This document shows positions 1 through 5,085 of a stretch of 5,709 nucleotides of DNA, in pieces (the first letter of the stretch is position 1; each line of letters opens with the position of its first letter). Made by a program: the position numbers and the translations under genes. The notes below the pieces were generated by a model that ran no database searches, was not told where the DNA came from, and was given only the letters and a program-made list of their open reading frames with translations. This DNA comes from Alphaproteobacteria bacterium (lineage in GTDB: Bacteria; Pseudomonadota; Alphaproteobacteria; Sphingomonadales; Sphingomonadaceae), in the NCBI GenBank assembly GCA_028293005.1, contig JAQGLH010000027.1, forward strand, positions 1 to 5,709. Reading direction: 5' to 3'.

Positions 1-2
1 CG

Positions 3-167
3 AACTTCAACTATCGCATCTTCACCACCCGCTAAGACGAGGTCGTCACGGCGACCGAACTCTGCGACGTCGAGGAGCTCGGCCGGCTCAGTTCCTATCT
101 CGACAAGCAGCACGTCCACCTCCAGGGCGCGGTCACCAAGCTCGCGAACCGCCTCCAGCGCCGACTT
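3..167 (+). pseudogene. cobT: cobT upstream segment interrupted by an in-frame TAA
   Basis: This stretch is in the same frame as the downstream cobT ORF and continues its homology leftwards. The residues before the stop read NFNYRIFTTR. After the stop they read [18 protein letters not shown], then a segment ending LANRLQRRL that leads directly into MAQQNRSW. From memory of CobT proteins, an aromatic residue (Tyr or Phe) stands between TTR/TTK and DE. Here that codon is TAA (33-35), one base from TAC. No ATG lies between the stop and 168, so residues on both sides of the stop belong to one ancestral gene. The N-terminal part of CobT lies outside the window to the left. The stop could be a genuine nonsense mutation, a sequencing or assembly error, or a read-through site. 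I cannot separate these from the sequence alone. Confidence 0.75.
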
Positions 168-935
168 ATGGCGCAGCAGAACCGCAGCTGGGATTTCGAC
201 CAGGAGGAAGGCCTACTCGATGCGGCTCGGCTGGCGCGCGTGATCGTCAACCCGGCGCATTCGCTGTCCTACAAGATCGAGCGCGATACCGATTTCCGCG
301 ACACGGTCGTGACTTTGCTGATCGACAACAGCGGCTCGATGCGTGGCCGGCCGATCTCGATCGCGGCGATCTCGGCCGATATTCTCGCGCGGACGCTCGA
401 GCGGTGCGGGGTCAAGGTCGAGATATTGGGCTTCACCACGCGCGCCTGGAAGGGCGGCCAGTCGCGCGAGAACTGGCTCGCCGAAGGCCGTCCGCCGCAC
501 CCCGGCCGGCTCAATGATTTGCGGCACATCGTCTACAAGGATGCCGACGAGCCCTGGCGGCGCGCGCGCAAGAACCTCGGGCTGATGATGCGCGAGGGCC
601 TGCTCAAGGAAAATATCGACGGCGAGGCCTTGCTTTGGGCGCACAACCGCCTGATCGGCCGGTCCGAGGAGCGGCGCATCCTGATGGTGATCTCGGACGG
701 CGCACCGGTCGACGATTCGACGCTGTCGGTGAACAACGGCACCTATCTCGAGCGCCATCTGCGCCAGGTAATCGGCTGGATCGAGGCTCGCTCCCCGGTC
801 GAGCTGGTCGCAATCGGGATCGGCCACGACGTCACACGTTATTACAGCCGGGCGGTCACGATCATGGACGCCGAGCAGCTCGGCGGGACGATGGTCGAGC
901 AGCTCGCCGGCCTGTTCGACGCCGACCGCGTCTAG
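168..935 (+). CDS. cobT: Cobaltochelatase subunit CobT, C-terminal VWA domain (intact remaining ORF)
   Basis: CobT pairs with the AAA+ protein CobS, and together they drive CobN in ATP-dependent cobalt insertion into hydrogenobyrinic acid a,c-diamide, in the aerobic cobalamin pathway in the cytoplasm. The visible 255 residues are the conserved C-terminal von Willebrand factor A domain. They carry a MIDAS metal-binding motif DNSGSM at residues 53-58, a conserved [13 protein letters not shown] block at 88-100, [23 protein letters not shown] at about 133-155, and ISDGAP with the MIDAS aspartate at 175-180. A full CobT is roughly 600 residues, so this ORF is less than half of it. The ATG at 168 is an internal methionine of the family (in [10 protein letters not shown]), has no convincing Shine-Dalgarno sequence, and is probably not a natural start. 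Codon use matches its neighbours, so the interruption looks recent. The domain itself contains no further frameshift or stop. Confidence 0.88.
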   Translation: MAQQNRSWDFDQEEGLLDAARLARVIVNPAHSLSYKIERDTDFRDTVVTLLIDNSGSMRGRPISIAAISADILARTLERCGVKVEILGFTTRAWKGGQSRENWLAEGRPPHPGRLNDLRHIVYKDADEPWRRARKNLGLMMREGLLKENIDGEALLWAHNRLIGRSEERRILMVISDGAPVDDSTLSVNNGTYLERHLRQVIGWIEARSPVELVAIGIGHDVTRYYSRAVTIMDAEQLGGTMVEQLAGLFDADRV

Positions 936-971
936 CCGGCGCGAATCCCGGCGCGAATCGGGGCGCGACGG
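936..971. repeat. 12-bp tandem repeat just after the cobT stop
   Basis: The 12-mer CCGGCGCGAATC occurs twice, exactly and back to back, at 936-947 and 948-959. A third degenerate copy, GGGGCGCGA, follows from 960. It begins at the base after the cobT TAG. Each perfect copy contains GAATC, which fits GANTC, the recognition site of the alphaproteobacterial cell-cycle methyltransferase CcrM. It most likely arose by slippage. No function can be assigned. Confidence 0.7.
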
Positions 972-1153
972 CGGGCGCACGCATCGATCGAGGTGAAGAT
1001 CGCGACCTTCGGACTCGGCCGCCTGGCTTTCGACAAAGTGCTTGATCTCGATCAGAGCGTACAATTTGCCGCTCTGTTAAAGATACTTATCACCAGCCTA
1101 ACTCGGCATACTGGTGGCTGAGAGACCATGTCGCGCTCCCGCCGCAGCTCCCC
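972..1153. other. Intergenic region with no supported gene
   Basis: Nothing firm is visible between the cobT repeat and the ribosome binding site of the 62-residue gene. It turns AT-richer from about 1060 to 1100, the likely promoter zone for the 62-residue gene. A TACAAT hexamer at 1060-1065 resembles a -10 element but lacks a good -35 at the right distance. The cobT frame stays open here from 936 to the TGA at 1119-1121, but it has no plausible start and is not called as a gene. Confidence 0.4.
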
Positions 1154-1158
1154 AGGGA
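1154..1158 (+). promoter_or_regulatory. Ribosome binding site of the 62-residue gene
   Basis: AGGGA lies four bases upstream of the ATG at 1163. It supports this start and supports the small ORF over the longer overlapping open frames in this stretch. Confidence 0.55.
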
Positions 1159-1162
1159 AACG

Positions 1163-1351
1163 ATGGCCTATTATCGTCTCTATGTGCGCAACGGTTCGCC
1201 TGACGGCAGCATCATCGCGTTCGAGGAAATCGACGCCGCCGACGATTCCGAAGCCATGCGCCTCGCCACCCGCCATCAAGACAAGTACCTCGAGCTGTGG
1301 CAGCAGGCGCGGCGAGTCGCCTCGTTCGAGCCCGATCGCTCGCAAGCCTAG
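1163..1351 (+). CDS. Small acidic hypothetical protein, 62 aa
   Basis: I do not recognise a named family. The protein begins MAYYRLYVRN, with a predicted short beta strand rich in tyrosine. Next comes a small polar turn (residues 11-16), a second strand (IIAFEEIDA, 17-25), and a helical segment with acidic and alanine residues (about 26-50, DDSEAMRLATRHQDKYLELWQQ). It has no signal peptide, membrane segment or cysteine, so a soluble cytoplasmic protein is likely. Short proteins of this beta-beta-alpha pattern with a D-x-E-A motif are common in sphingomonads, usually annotated hypothetical; that comparison is from memory. An AGGGA ribosome binding site four bases before the ATG and codon use like the neighbours support a real gene. 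It stands alone, convergent with the glycine-zipper gene. Confidence 0.65.
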   Translation: MAYYRLYVRNGSPDGSIIAFEEIDAADDSEAMRLATRHQDKYLELWQQARRVASFEPDRSQA

Positions 1352-1358
1352 CGGCCCC

Positions 1359-1373
1359 CGCGGGCAGCCCGCG
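1359..1373 (+). terminator. GC-rich hairpin after the 62-residue gene
   Basis: CGCGGGC at 1359-1365 and GCCCGCG at 1367-1373 form a perfect inverted repeat starting seven bases after the TAG. It would fold as a six-pair stem with a three-base loop. No T-run follows on the plus strand, so it would be at best a weak or Rho-assisted terminator, or a 3'-end stabilising hairpin. Confidence 0.35.
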
Positions 1374-1400
1374 CCAAGTCCGCGTGGCATCTATCCTGGC

Positions 1401-1441
1401 AAAAAAGTTGGGGGCCGGCACTCGGTGGAGTGCCGACCCCC
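1401..1441 (-). terminator. Rho-independent terminator of the glycine-zipper gene
   Basis: Read on the minus strand, a long GC-rich hairpin is followed by a T-run. The stem pairs GGCACTC (1417-1423) with GAGTGCC (1428-1434) around the loop 1424-1427. It then has one further C-G pair, one mismatch (1415 against 1436), and GGGGG (1410-1414) with CCCCC (1437-1441). The run of six A at 1401-1406 on the plus strand gives the U-tract only for minus-strand transcripts. It lies about 80 bases after the glycine-zipper stop codon. No T-run follows in the plus direction. Confidence 0.85.
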
Positions 1442-1519
1442 GCCCCCGTTACGCGACTCGGGGGGTCTGGTCAGCGCCGGCCGAAGCCGGCGCTATTGCG
1501 ATGTTCAGCAATTCCGGGT

Positions 1520-1987
1520 TCAGCAATTCCGGTCGATCGCCCGTCCGGCGAGCGCGCCGACACCCGCGCCGATAATCGCACCGGCGGTGCCGTCGCCGCG
1601 GCGGTAACGCCCACCCTGGGCGACCTCCTTGCCGATCAGGCCGCCGGCGATTGCGCCGAGGATCGTTCCGGTCGTGCCGCTGCCGCAGCGGCGGTTGTCG
1701 TAACCATAGTAGCGGCTGCTGCGGCCGTAATAGCCGTTGTCGTAGCCGCGGCCGTAATTGTCGCCGCGATACGAGCGGCCGCCCCGATAGGCGCGGTCCC
1801 CGCGATACGAACGGTCGCCCCGGTAGGCGCGGTCTCCGCGATACGAACGGTCGGCCCCGTAGGACTGCCCGTAATAGCCGTTGCTGTAGCCGTTGTCATA
1901 ATAGCCGGGACGCGCGTCGGCCGCGGCAGGCATTGCCGCGAATGCGCTGACGGCAGCGGCTGCGGTGAGGCTGATCTTCTTAAACAT
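1520..1987 (-). CDS. Secreted glycine-zipper (17 kDa antigen-like) protein with YRGD repeats
   Basis: A 155-residue exported protein. Residues 1-25 form a clear signal peptide: KK at 3-4, an Ala-rich hydrophobic core, and likely cleavage after ADA at 23-25. Residues 28-100 are a low-complexity Tyr/Gly/Arg/Asp/Asn tract. Its core is five hexapeptides alternating RSYRGD and RAYRGD (residues 47-76, the fourth ending in GG). Residues 103-151 are a glycine-zipper module of two small-residue helices, GTILGAIAGGLIGKEV (107-122) and GAIIGAGVGALAGRAI (136-151), separated by a basic loop. This module resembles the Rickettsia 17 kDa surface antigen family, whose members associate with the outer membrane. 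There is no lipobox cysteine after the signal peptide; the only cysteines are C101 and the terminal C155. An AAGGAG seven bases before the ATG fixes the start. It has its own terminator and appears monocistronic. The molecular role is unknown; an envelope or surface role is inferred. Confidence 0.85.
   Translation of the reverse strand: MFKKISLTAAAAVSAFAAMPAAADARPGYYDNGYSNGYYGQSYGADRSYRGDRAYRGDRSYRGDRAYRGGRSYRGDNYGRGYDNGYYGRSSRYYGYDNRRCGSGTTGTILGAIAGGLIGKEVAQGGRYRRGDGTAGAIIGAGVGALAGRAIDRNC
1760..1849 (-). repeat. 18-bp/36-bp coding tandem repeat, YRGD tract
   Basis: Five 18-bp units encode residues 47-76 of the glycine-zipper protein, alternating RSYRGD and RAYRGD. Because Ser and Ala units alternate and the DNA is nearly identical every second unit, the effective period is 36 bp. 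This points to duplication of a two-hexapeptide block. The unit length is a multiple of three, so copy-number change would lengthen or shorten the protein without a frameshift. Confidence 0.8.
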
Positions 1988-1994
1988 GGCACTG

Positions 1995-2000
1995 CTCCTT
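1995..2000 (-). promoter_or_regulatory. Strong ribosome binding site of the glycine-zipper gene
   Basis: On the minus strand AAGGAG sits seven bases upstream of the ATG at 1987. It is the best Shine-Dalgarno match in the window and suggests efficient translation, as expected for an abundant envelope protein. Confidence 0.8.
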
Positions 2001-2116
2001 GATCCACTTGCTTCGGATCCCGGCCGGCCGCGCTTGAGCGCGATCGCCTTGCCGGTCTCCGTCGACCAGGTGCTTATGCATTGATTCGATTGAGCGATGT
2101 CTGAATGCAGTCGTCA

Positions 2117-2132
2117 GCCGATGTTCATCGGC
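2117..2132 (-). other. Short perfect hairpin spanning the divK stop codon
   Basis: GCCGATG (2117-2123) and CATCGGC (2126-2132) are perfect inverted repeats separated by two bases, and they cover the divK TGA (2125-2127). No T-run follows on the minus strand, so it is not a classical intrinsic terminator. It may stabilise the mRNA end or be a chance feature. Confidence 0.35.
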
Positions 2133-2544
2133 CGGGGGCGGTTTCGGCCTCCCCGCCAGGCGCGTCGTCCGGCACCGGCGGCGCGAGCAGCGCCGCCACC
2201 GCCTCGACGAACTTGAGCACCGAGATCGGCTTGGAGACATAGCCCTCGGCGCCCGCGCCGCGGATCCGTTCCTCGTCGCCCTTTGCGGCATAAGCGGTGA
2301 CCGCCATGATCGGGATCACCTTTAGCGACTCGTCCGCCTTGATCTGCTCGATCAGCTCGAGGCCGCTGATATGCGGCATCTGGATGTCCATGACGACGAG
2401 ATCCGGCGCGAACGCCCGCGCGCGTTCTACCGCCTCGCGCCCGTCGCGGACCGGCTCCGCCTCATAGCCGTGCGCGCGCAGGAGGTCGCAGAACAGCTTC
2501 AGATTGAGTTCGTTGTCCTCGACAACGAGAATTTTTTGTCCCAC
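2125..2544 (-). CDS. divK: DivK-type single-domain response regulator
   Basis: A stand-alone CheY-like receiver of 139 residues with no output domain. In Caulobacter, DivK is phosphorylated by DivJ and dephosphorylated by PleC; phospho-DivK acts on the DivL-CckA pathway and so on CtrA activity and division asymmetry. Visible key residues are the acidic pair E9-D10, phospho-acceptor D53 in VVMDIQMP, T83 and K105 in the SKPIS motif. The blocks VEDNELN (8-14) and KGDEERIR (88-95) are typical of DivK and not of generic CheY proteins. The chosen start is GTG at 2544, giving VGQKILVVEDN. The frame is open further upstream to 2676, but that extension would run through the opposite DUF3572 gene and is not receiver-like. 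After the last helix a Pro/Asp/Glu/Gly tail of about 19 residues extends beyond the usual DivK end. It diverges from the DUF3572 gene. Confidence 0.92.
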   Translation of the reverse strand: MGQKILVVEDNELNLKLFCDLLRAHGYEAEPVRDGREAVERARAFAPDLVVMDIQMPHISGLELIEQIKADESLKVIPIMAVTAYAAKGDEERIRGAGAEGYVSKPISVLKFVEAVAALLAPPVPDDAPGGEAETAPGR

Positions 2545-2579
2545 GCGCTCGCCTTTAGAACCGGGGGTGACCTTAGGCG

Positions 2580-2882
2580 ATGGCCAATAGAGACACAAAT
2601 CGGGCGGCACCGAACGACGCCGGAAGAGATGGCGAGGCGGCGGCGACGCTGGCGCTGTCGGCGCTCGGCTGGACATTGTCGGACGAGGCCCGCGCCGATC
2701 GGCTGCTCGCGCTGACCGGCCTCACCCCGGACGATCTGCGCTCGCGCCTGGCCGATCCGGCGCTGCTCGCCGCATTGCTTCGCTTCCTCGAAGGGCATGA
2801 GTCCGATCTCCTTGCCTGCGCCGATGCCCTGGGTGTCGCGCCCACGGCGCTGGTCGAAGCCCGCCGGAGCCTTGAGCGTTGA
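2580..2882 (+). CDS. DUF3572 family protein
   Basis: A 100-residue protein whose residues 24-97 match the DUF3572 pattern from alphaproteobacteria: LALSALGWTLSDE (24-36), LLALTGLTPDDLRSRLADP (42-60), FLEGHESDLLA (69-79), and a final helix with EARRSLE. It is predicted all-alpha and cytoplasmic. The first about 20 residues are polar and disordered. The biochemical role of the family is unknown. The ATG at 2580 has a GGGTGA-like sequence nine bases upstream. The gene is divergent from divK across 35 bp, a neighbour arrangement I recall in other alphaproteobacteria. Its stop overlaps the start of the HAD gene by three bases, which suggests translational coupling. Confidence 0.85.
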   Translation: MANRDTNRAAPNDAGRDGEAAATLALSALGWTLSDEARADRLLALTGLTPDDLRSRLADPALLAALLRFLEGHESDLLACADALGVAPTALVEARRSLER

Positions 2883-3517
2883 GCCGCCCGTTGCTGATCA
2901 GCGACTGCGACGAGGTGCTGCTCCACATGGTCGCCCATTTCGCCGAATGGCTCGACGAGGCACATGATTATGCTTTCATGCTCGAGGAGGAGGGATTTCT
3001 GAACGCGGTGCGCGACCGCAAGAACGGAATACCCGTTCCCCACCCGCGCGTGCTGTCGCTGCTCGACGATTTTTTCGACAGCGAGATGCACCGCCAGAAT
3101 GTCGTGCCCGGCGCGGTCGAGGCGCTGTCCCGAATCGCGGAGGTGGCCGACATCGTCATTCTCACCAACCTCGGCGATGAATATCAGGCGAGCCGCGTCG
3201 CGCAGCTCGAAGCGTTCGACATCCGCCACGAGGTGCTGTGCAACAGCGGCGGCAAGGGCCGGCCGGTGCGCGAGCTGCTCCAGCGCTATCAGCCGAGCGC
3301 GACGGTGTTCGTCGACGATCTCGCCCCGCATCACAAGTCGGTCGCCGAGCACGCCCCGGGCGTGTGGCGCCTCCATATGATCGCCGAGCCGACCGTCGCC
3401 GCGCACATGCCACCGGCGCCCGACGCGCACGTCCGGATCGACGATTGGGCTTCCGCTTGCGCCTGGATCCTCGACAAGTTCGTTCCGCCGAGCCGCCCGT
3501 CGGACTCGTCCGGCTAG
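2879..3517 (+). CDS. HAD superfamily hydrolase (probable phosphatase)
   Basis: A 212-residue haloacid dehalogenase-fold protein. The four HAD motifs are visible. Motif I is DCDE, with nucleophile D9 and general acid/base D11. Motif II is ILTN with T96. Motif III is probably K126 in GGKGRP. Motif IV is VFVDD with D146 and D147, which bind Mg. Residues about 15-75 form a helical cap insertion rich in aromatic and acidic residues. This combination predicts Mg-dependent phosphate ester hydrolysis in the cytoplasm, but the substrate cannot be read from sequence. The start is TTG at 2879. A TGA in the same frame at 2873-2875 rules out any longer form, and motif I begins only eight residues in, so later starts would destroy the active site. 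TTG overlaps the DUF3572 stop in TTGA, implying coupled translation. A short Pro/Ser tail ends the protein. Confidence 0.87.
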   Translation: MSRPLLISDCDEVLLHMVAHFAEWLDEAHDYAFMLEEEGFLNAVRDRKNGIPVPHPRVLSLLDDFFDSEMHRQNVVPGAVEALSRIAEVADIVILTNLGDEYQASRVAQLEAFDIRHEVLCNSGGKGRPVRELLQRYQPSATVFVDDLAPHHKSVAEHAPGVWRLHMIAEPTVAAHMPPAPDAHVRIDDWASACAWILDKFVPPSRPSDSSG

Positions 3518-3537
3518 GCCGCGCTCCCGGTGCGGTA

Positions 3538-3549
3538 TGCTGCACTGCA
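3538..3549 (+). promoter_or_regulatory. TGC-rich motif upstream of the ATP-grasp operon
   Basis: TGCTGCACTGCA begins 21 bases after the HAD stop and about 80 bases before the ATP-grasp start. It is followed at once by an AT-rich segment (3549-3565) in otherwise GC-rich DNA. It contains the near-palindrome TGCA-C-TGCA and could be an operator. TGC-rich sites of this general look are bound by PhaR-type regulators in some alphaproteobacteria, but assigning it to PhaR would be speculation. Confidence 0.25.
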
Positions 3550-3558
3550 AAATAAGTA

Positions 3559-3588
3559 TTGTAAGCCCCTCGATTTGGTGCATTCTAA
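3559..3588 (+). promoter_or_regulatory. Possible promoter of the ATP-grasp/alpha-E operon
   Basis: TTGTAA at 3559-3564 could be a -35 element. ATTCTA or TTCTAA (3582-3588) lies 17-18 bases downstream as a weak -10. The segment is clearly AT-richer than its surroundings and lies in the only non-coding gap before the operon. Matches to consensus are modest. Confidence 0.3.
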
Positions 3589-3630
3589 GGTCAAGATCAG
3601 CAATCTCTAGGCGAGAGGTTCGGTGCGGCA

Positions 3631-5085
3631 TTGACGGCGTTCGACGAGCTTTGGGGGGAAAGCCGCGGCAAACAGATCCGCGAAGGTTTCGAGCCGCTCG
3701 GCGGATGGCTTTCCGCGACATCGCCGGCCGATCTCGACCGGCGCCAGAAGGCGGCCGAAGCGGCGTTCCGCAGTCTCGGCATCACGTTCAACGTCTATGG
3801 CGAAGAGGATGCGGCCGAGCGCATCATCCCGTTCGACATCATCCCGCGGATTTTCTCGGCGCGCGAATGGCAAAGTCTGTCCGCCGGGCTTGAGCAACGG
3901 GTCCGCGCGATCAACACCTTCATCGAGGATGTCTACGGCGCGCGGCACATCATTGCGGACGGAGTGATCCCGGCCGATCTGGTGCTGGGCAATGCCCAAT
4001 TCTGCATCCCGGTCGCGGGCGTTCGTCCGCCGCACGGCATTTATGCGCATATTTGCGGGATCGACCTGATCCGCACCGGTCCGGACCAATTCTACGTGCT
4101 CGAGGACAATGCGCGCACGCCTTCCGGCGTCTCGTACATGATCGAAAATCGCGAGGCGATGCTGCGGCTCTGCCCGGAATTGTTCGATGCTCTGAGCGTG
4201 CGTCCGGTCGATTCCTACCCCGAATTGCTGCGCGACACCCTTCACTCGGTGGCGCCTGACGCCGCGCGCGAGCCGCGTTGCGTGCTGCTCACCCCCGGCC
4301 ATCACAATTCAGCCTTCTACGAGCACAGCTTCCTCGCCAACCAGATGGGGATCGAGCTCGTCGAGGGTTCCGATCTCGAGGTCGACGACGACATCGTCTG
4401 GATGCGGACGATCGACGGGCGGGTGCGGGTCGACGTCGTCTACCGGCGGATCGACGACGTCTTTCTCGATCCCTTGCTGTTCAGGCCCGATTCGATGCTC
4501 GGCGTGCCGGGGCTGATGGCGGCCTATCTCGCCGGCAACGTGACGTTGGTGAATGCGCCGGGCAGCGGCATCGCCGACGACAAGGCGATCTACTCCTACA
4601 TGCCCGAGATCGTGCGTTATTATACCGGCGAGGAGGCCAAGCTCCCCAACGTCGAGACCTGGCGTTGCCGCGAGCCCGAGGCGCTCCGCTACACGCTCGA
4701 CAATCTGGAGAAACTGGTCGTCAAGCCGGTTGACGGCTCGGGCGGCTACGGCCTCCTCGTCTGCCCGACCGCGACCAAGGCCGAGATCGAGACGATGCGC
4801 GCGGCGCTGATTGCTGAGCCCGAAGGCTATATCGCGCAACCGACGCTGGCGCTGTCGACCGTGCCGACTATCACCGCCGAAGGGCTGGCGCCGCGCCACG
4901 TCGATTTTCGGCCTTTCGTGCTGACCGGCGCGGACGGCGTCACGACGGTGCCGGGCGGCCTCACTCGCGTCGCGCTTCGCGACGGATCGCTGGTGGTCAA
5001 TTCGAGCCAGGGTGGTGGCACCAAGGACAGTTTCGTGCTTGCGGCCGACGAAGAAGCGGCCAATGCCCGAGGCATCAATGGCTGA
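3631..5085 (+). CDS. Circularly permuted type 2 ATP-grasp protein
   Basis: A 484-residue cytoplasmic enzyme of the circularly permuted ATP-grasp family (formerly DUF404/DUF407). ATP-grasp enzymes activate a carboxylate as acyl phosphate and join it to an amine; this subfamily is predicted to form amide or peptide bonds on an unknown substrate. Visible motifs are ICGIDLIRTG (141-150), VLEDNARTPSGVSYMIENR (156-174), NAPGSGIADDK (308-318), the nucleotide-binding VVKPVDGSGGYG (363-374), DFRPF (425-429), GGLTRVAL (442-449) and SSQGGGTKDSF (458-468). The order of motifs is permuted relative to standard ATP-grasp enzymes. Length is normal for the family and all main motifs are present, so it looks functional. 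The start is TTG at 3631 with GAGAGG twelve bases upstream, a rather long spacing. No other start is available upstream in frame. The stop overlaps the alpha-E gene by eight bases. Confidence 0.94.
   Translation: MTAFDELWGESRGKQIREGFEPLGGWLSATSPADLDRRQKAAEAAFRSLGITFNVYGEEDAAERIIPFDIIPRIFSAREWQSLSAGLEQRVRAINTFIEDVYGARHIIADGVIPADLVLGNAQFCIPVAGVRPPHGIYAHICGIDLIRTGPDQFYVLEDNARTPSGVSYMIENREAMLRLCPELFDALSVRPVDSYPELLRDTLHSVAPDAAREPRCVLLTPGHHNSAFYEHSFLANQMGIELVEGSDLEVDDDIVWMRTIDGRVRVDVVYRRIDDVFLDPLLFRPDSMLGVPGLMAAYLAGNVTLVNAPGSGIADDKAIYSYMPEIVRYYTGEEAKLPNVETWRCREPEALRYTLDNLEKLVVKPVDGSGGYGLLVCPTATKAEIETMRAALIAEPEGYIAQPTLALSTVPTITAEGLAPRHVDFRPFVLTGADGVTTVPGGLTRVALRDGSLVVNSSQGGGTKDSFVLAADEEAANARGING
5069..5072 (+). 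promoter_or_regulatory. Ribosome binding site deciding the alpha-E start
   Basis: GAGG lies five bases before the ATG at 5078, inside the end of the ATP-grasp gene. It favours the ATG at 5078 (MADMLSR) over the in-frame ATG at 5087, which has no comparable site. Confidence 0.55.

Noticed and set aside
213..1064. Long minus-strand open frame (283 codons) opposite cobT
   Set aside because: It is the antisense of a well-conserved cobT domain. Its composition is the Arg/Asp/Ala-rich pattern typical of GC-rich shadows, and it has no recognisable domain.
1760..1849. CRISPR-like repeats at the short regular repeat tract
   Set aside because: The units are contiguous 18-bp coding repeats with no unique spacers, and they encode an alternating hexapeptide.
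1430..2002. Plus-strand open frame of 190 codons over the glycine-zipper gene
   Set aside because: It is low-complexity Ala/Val/Ile sequence produced by reading the repeat tract backwards. The minus-strand frame has a signal peptide, a glycine zipper, a strong ribosome binding site and a terminator.
2545..2676. Extension of divK to an upstream ATG at 2676
   Set aside because: The added 44 residues are Pro/Arg/Ser-rich, not receiver-like, and are antisense to the DUF3572 gene. The GTG at 2544 begins the receiver exactly where DivK proteins start.
3519..3535. Possible terminator hairpin CCGC…GCGG after the HAD gene
   Set aside because: The stem is only four pairs with a nine-base loop and no T-run, so it is too weak to call.
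2573..3721. Minus-strand open frame of 382 codons across the DUF3572 and HAD genes
   Set aside because: It is antisense to two conserved genes with intact motifs, is rich in Arg, Ala and Ser, and shows no recognisable domain.
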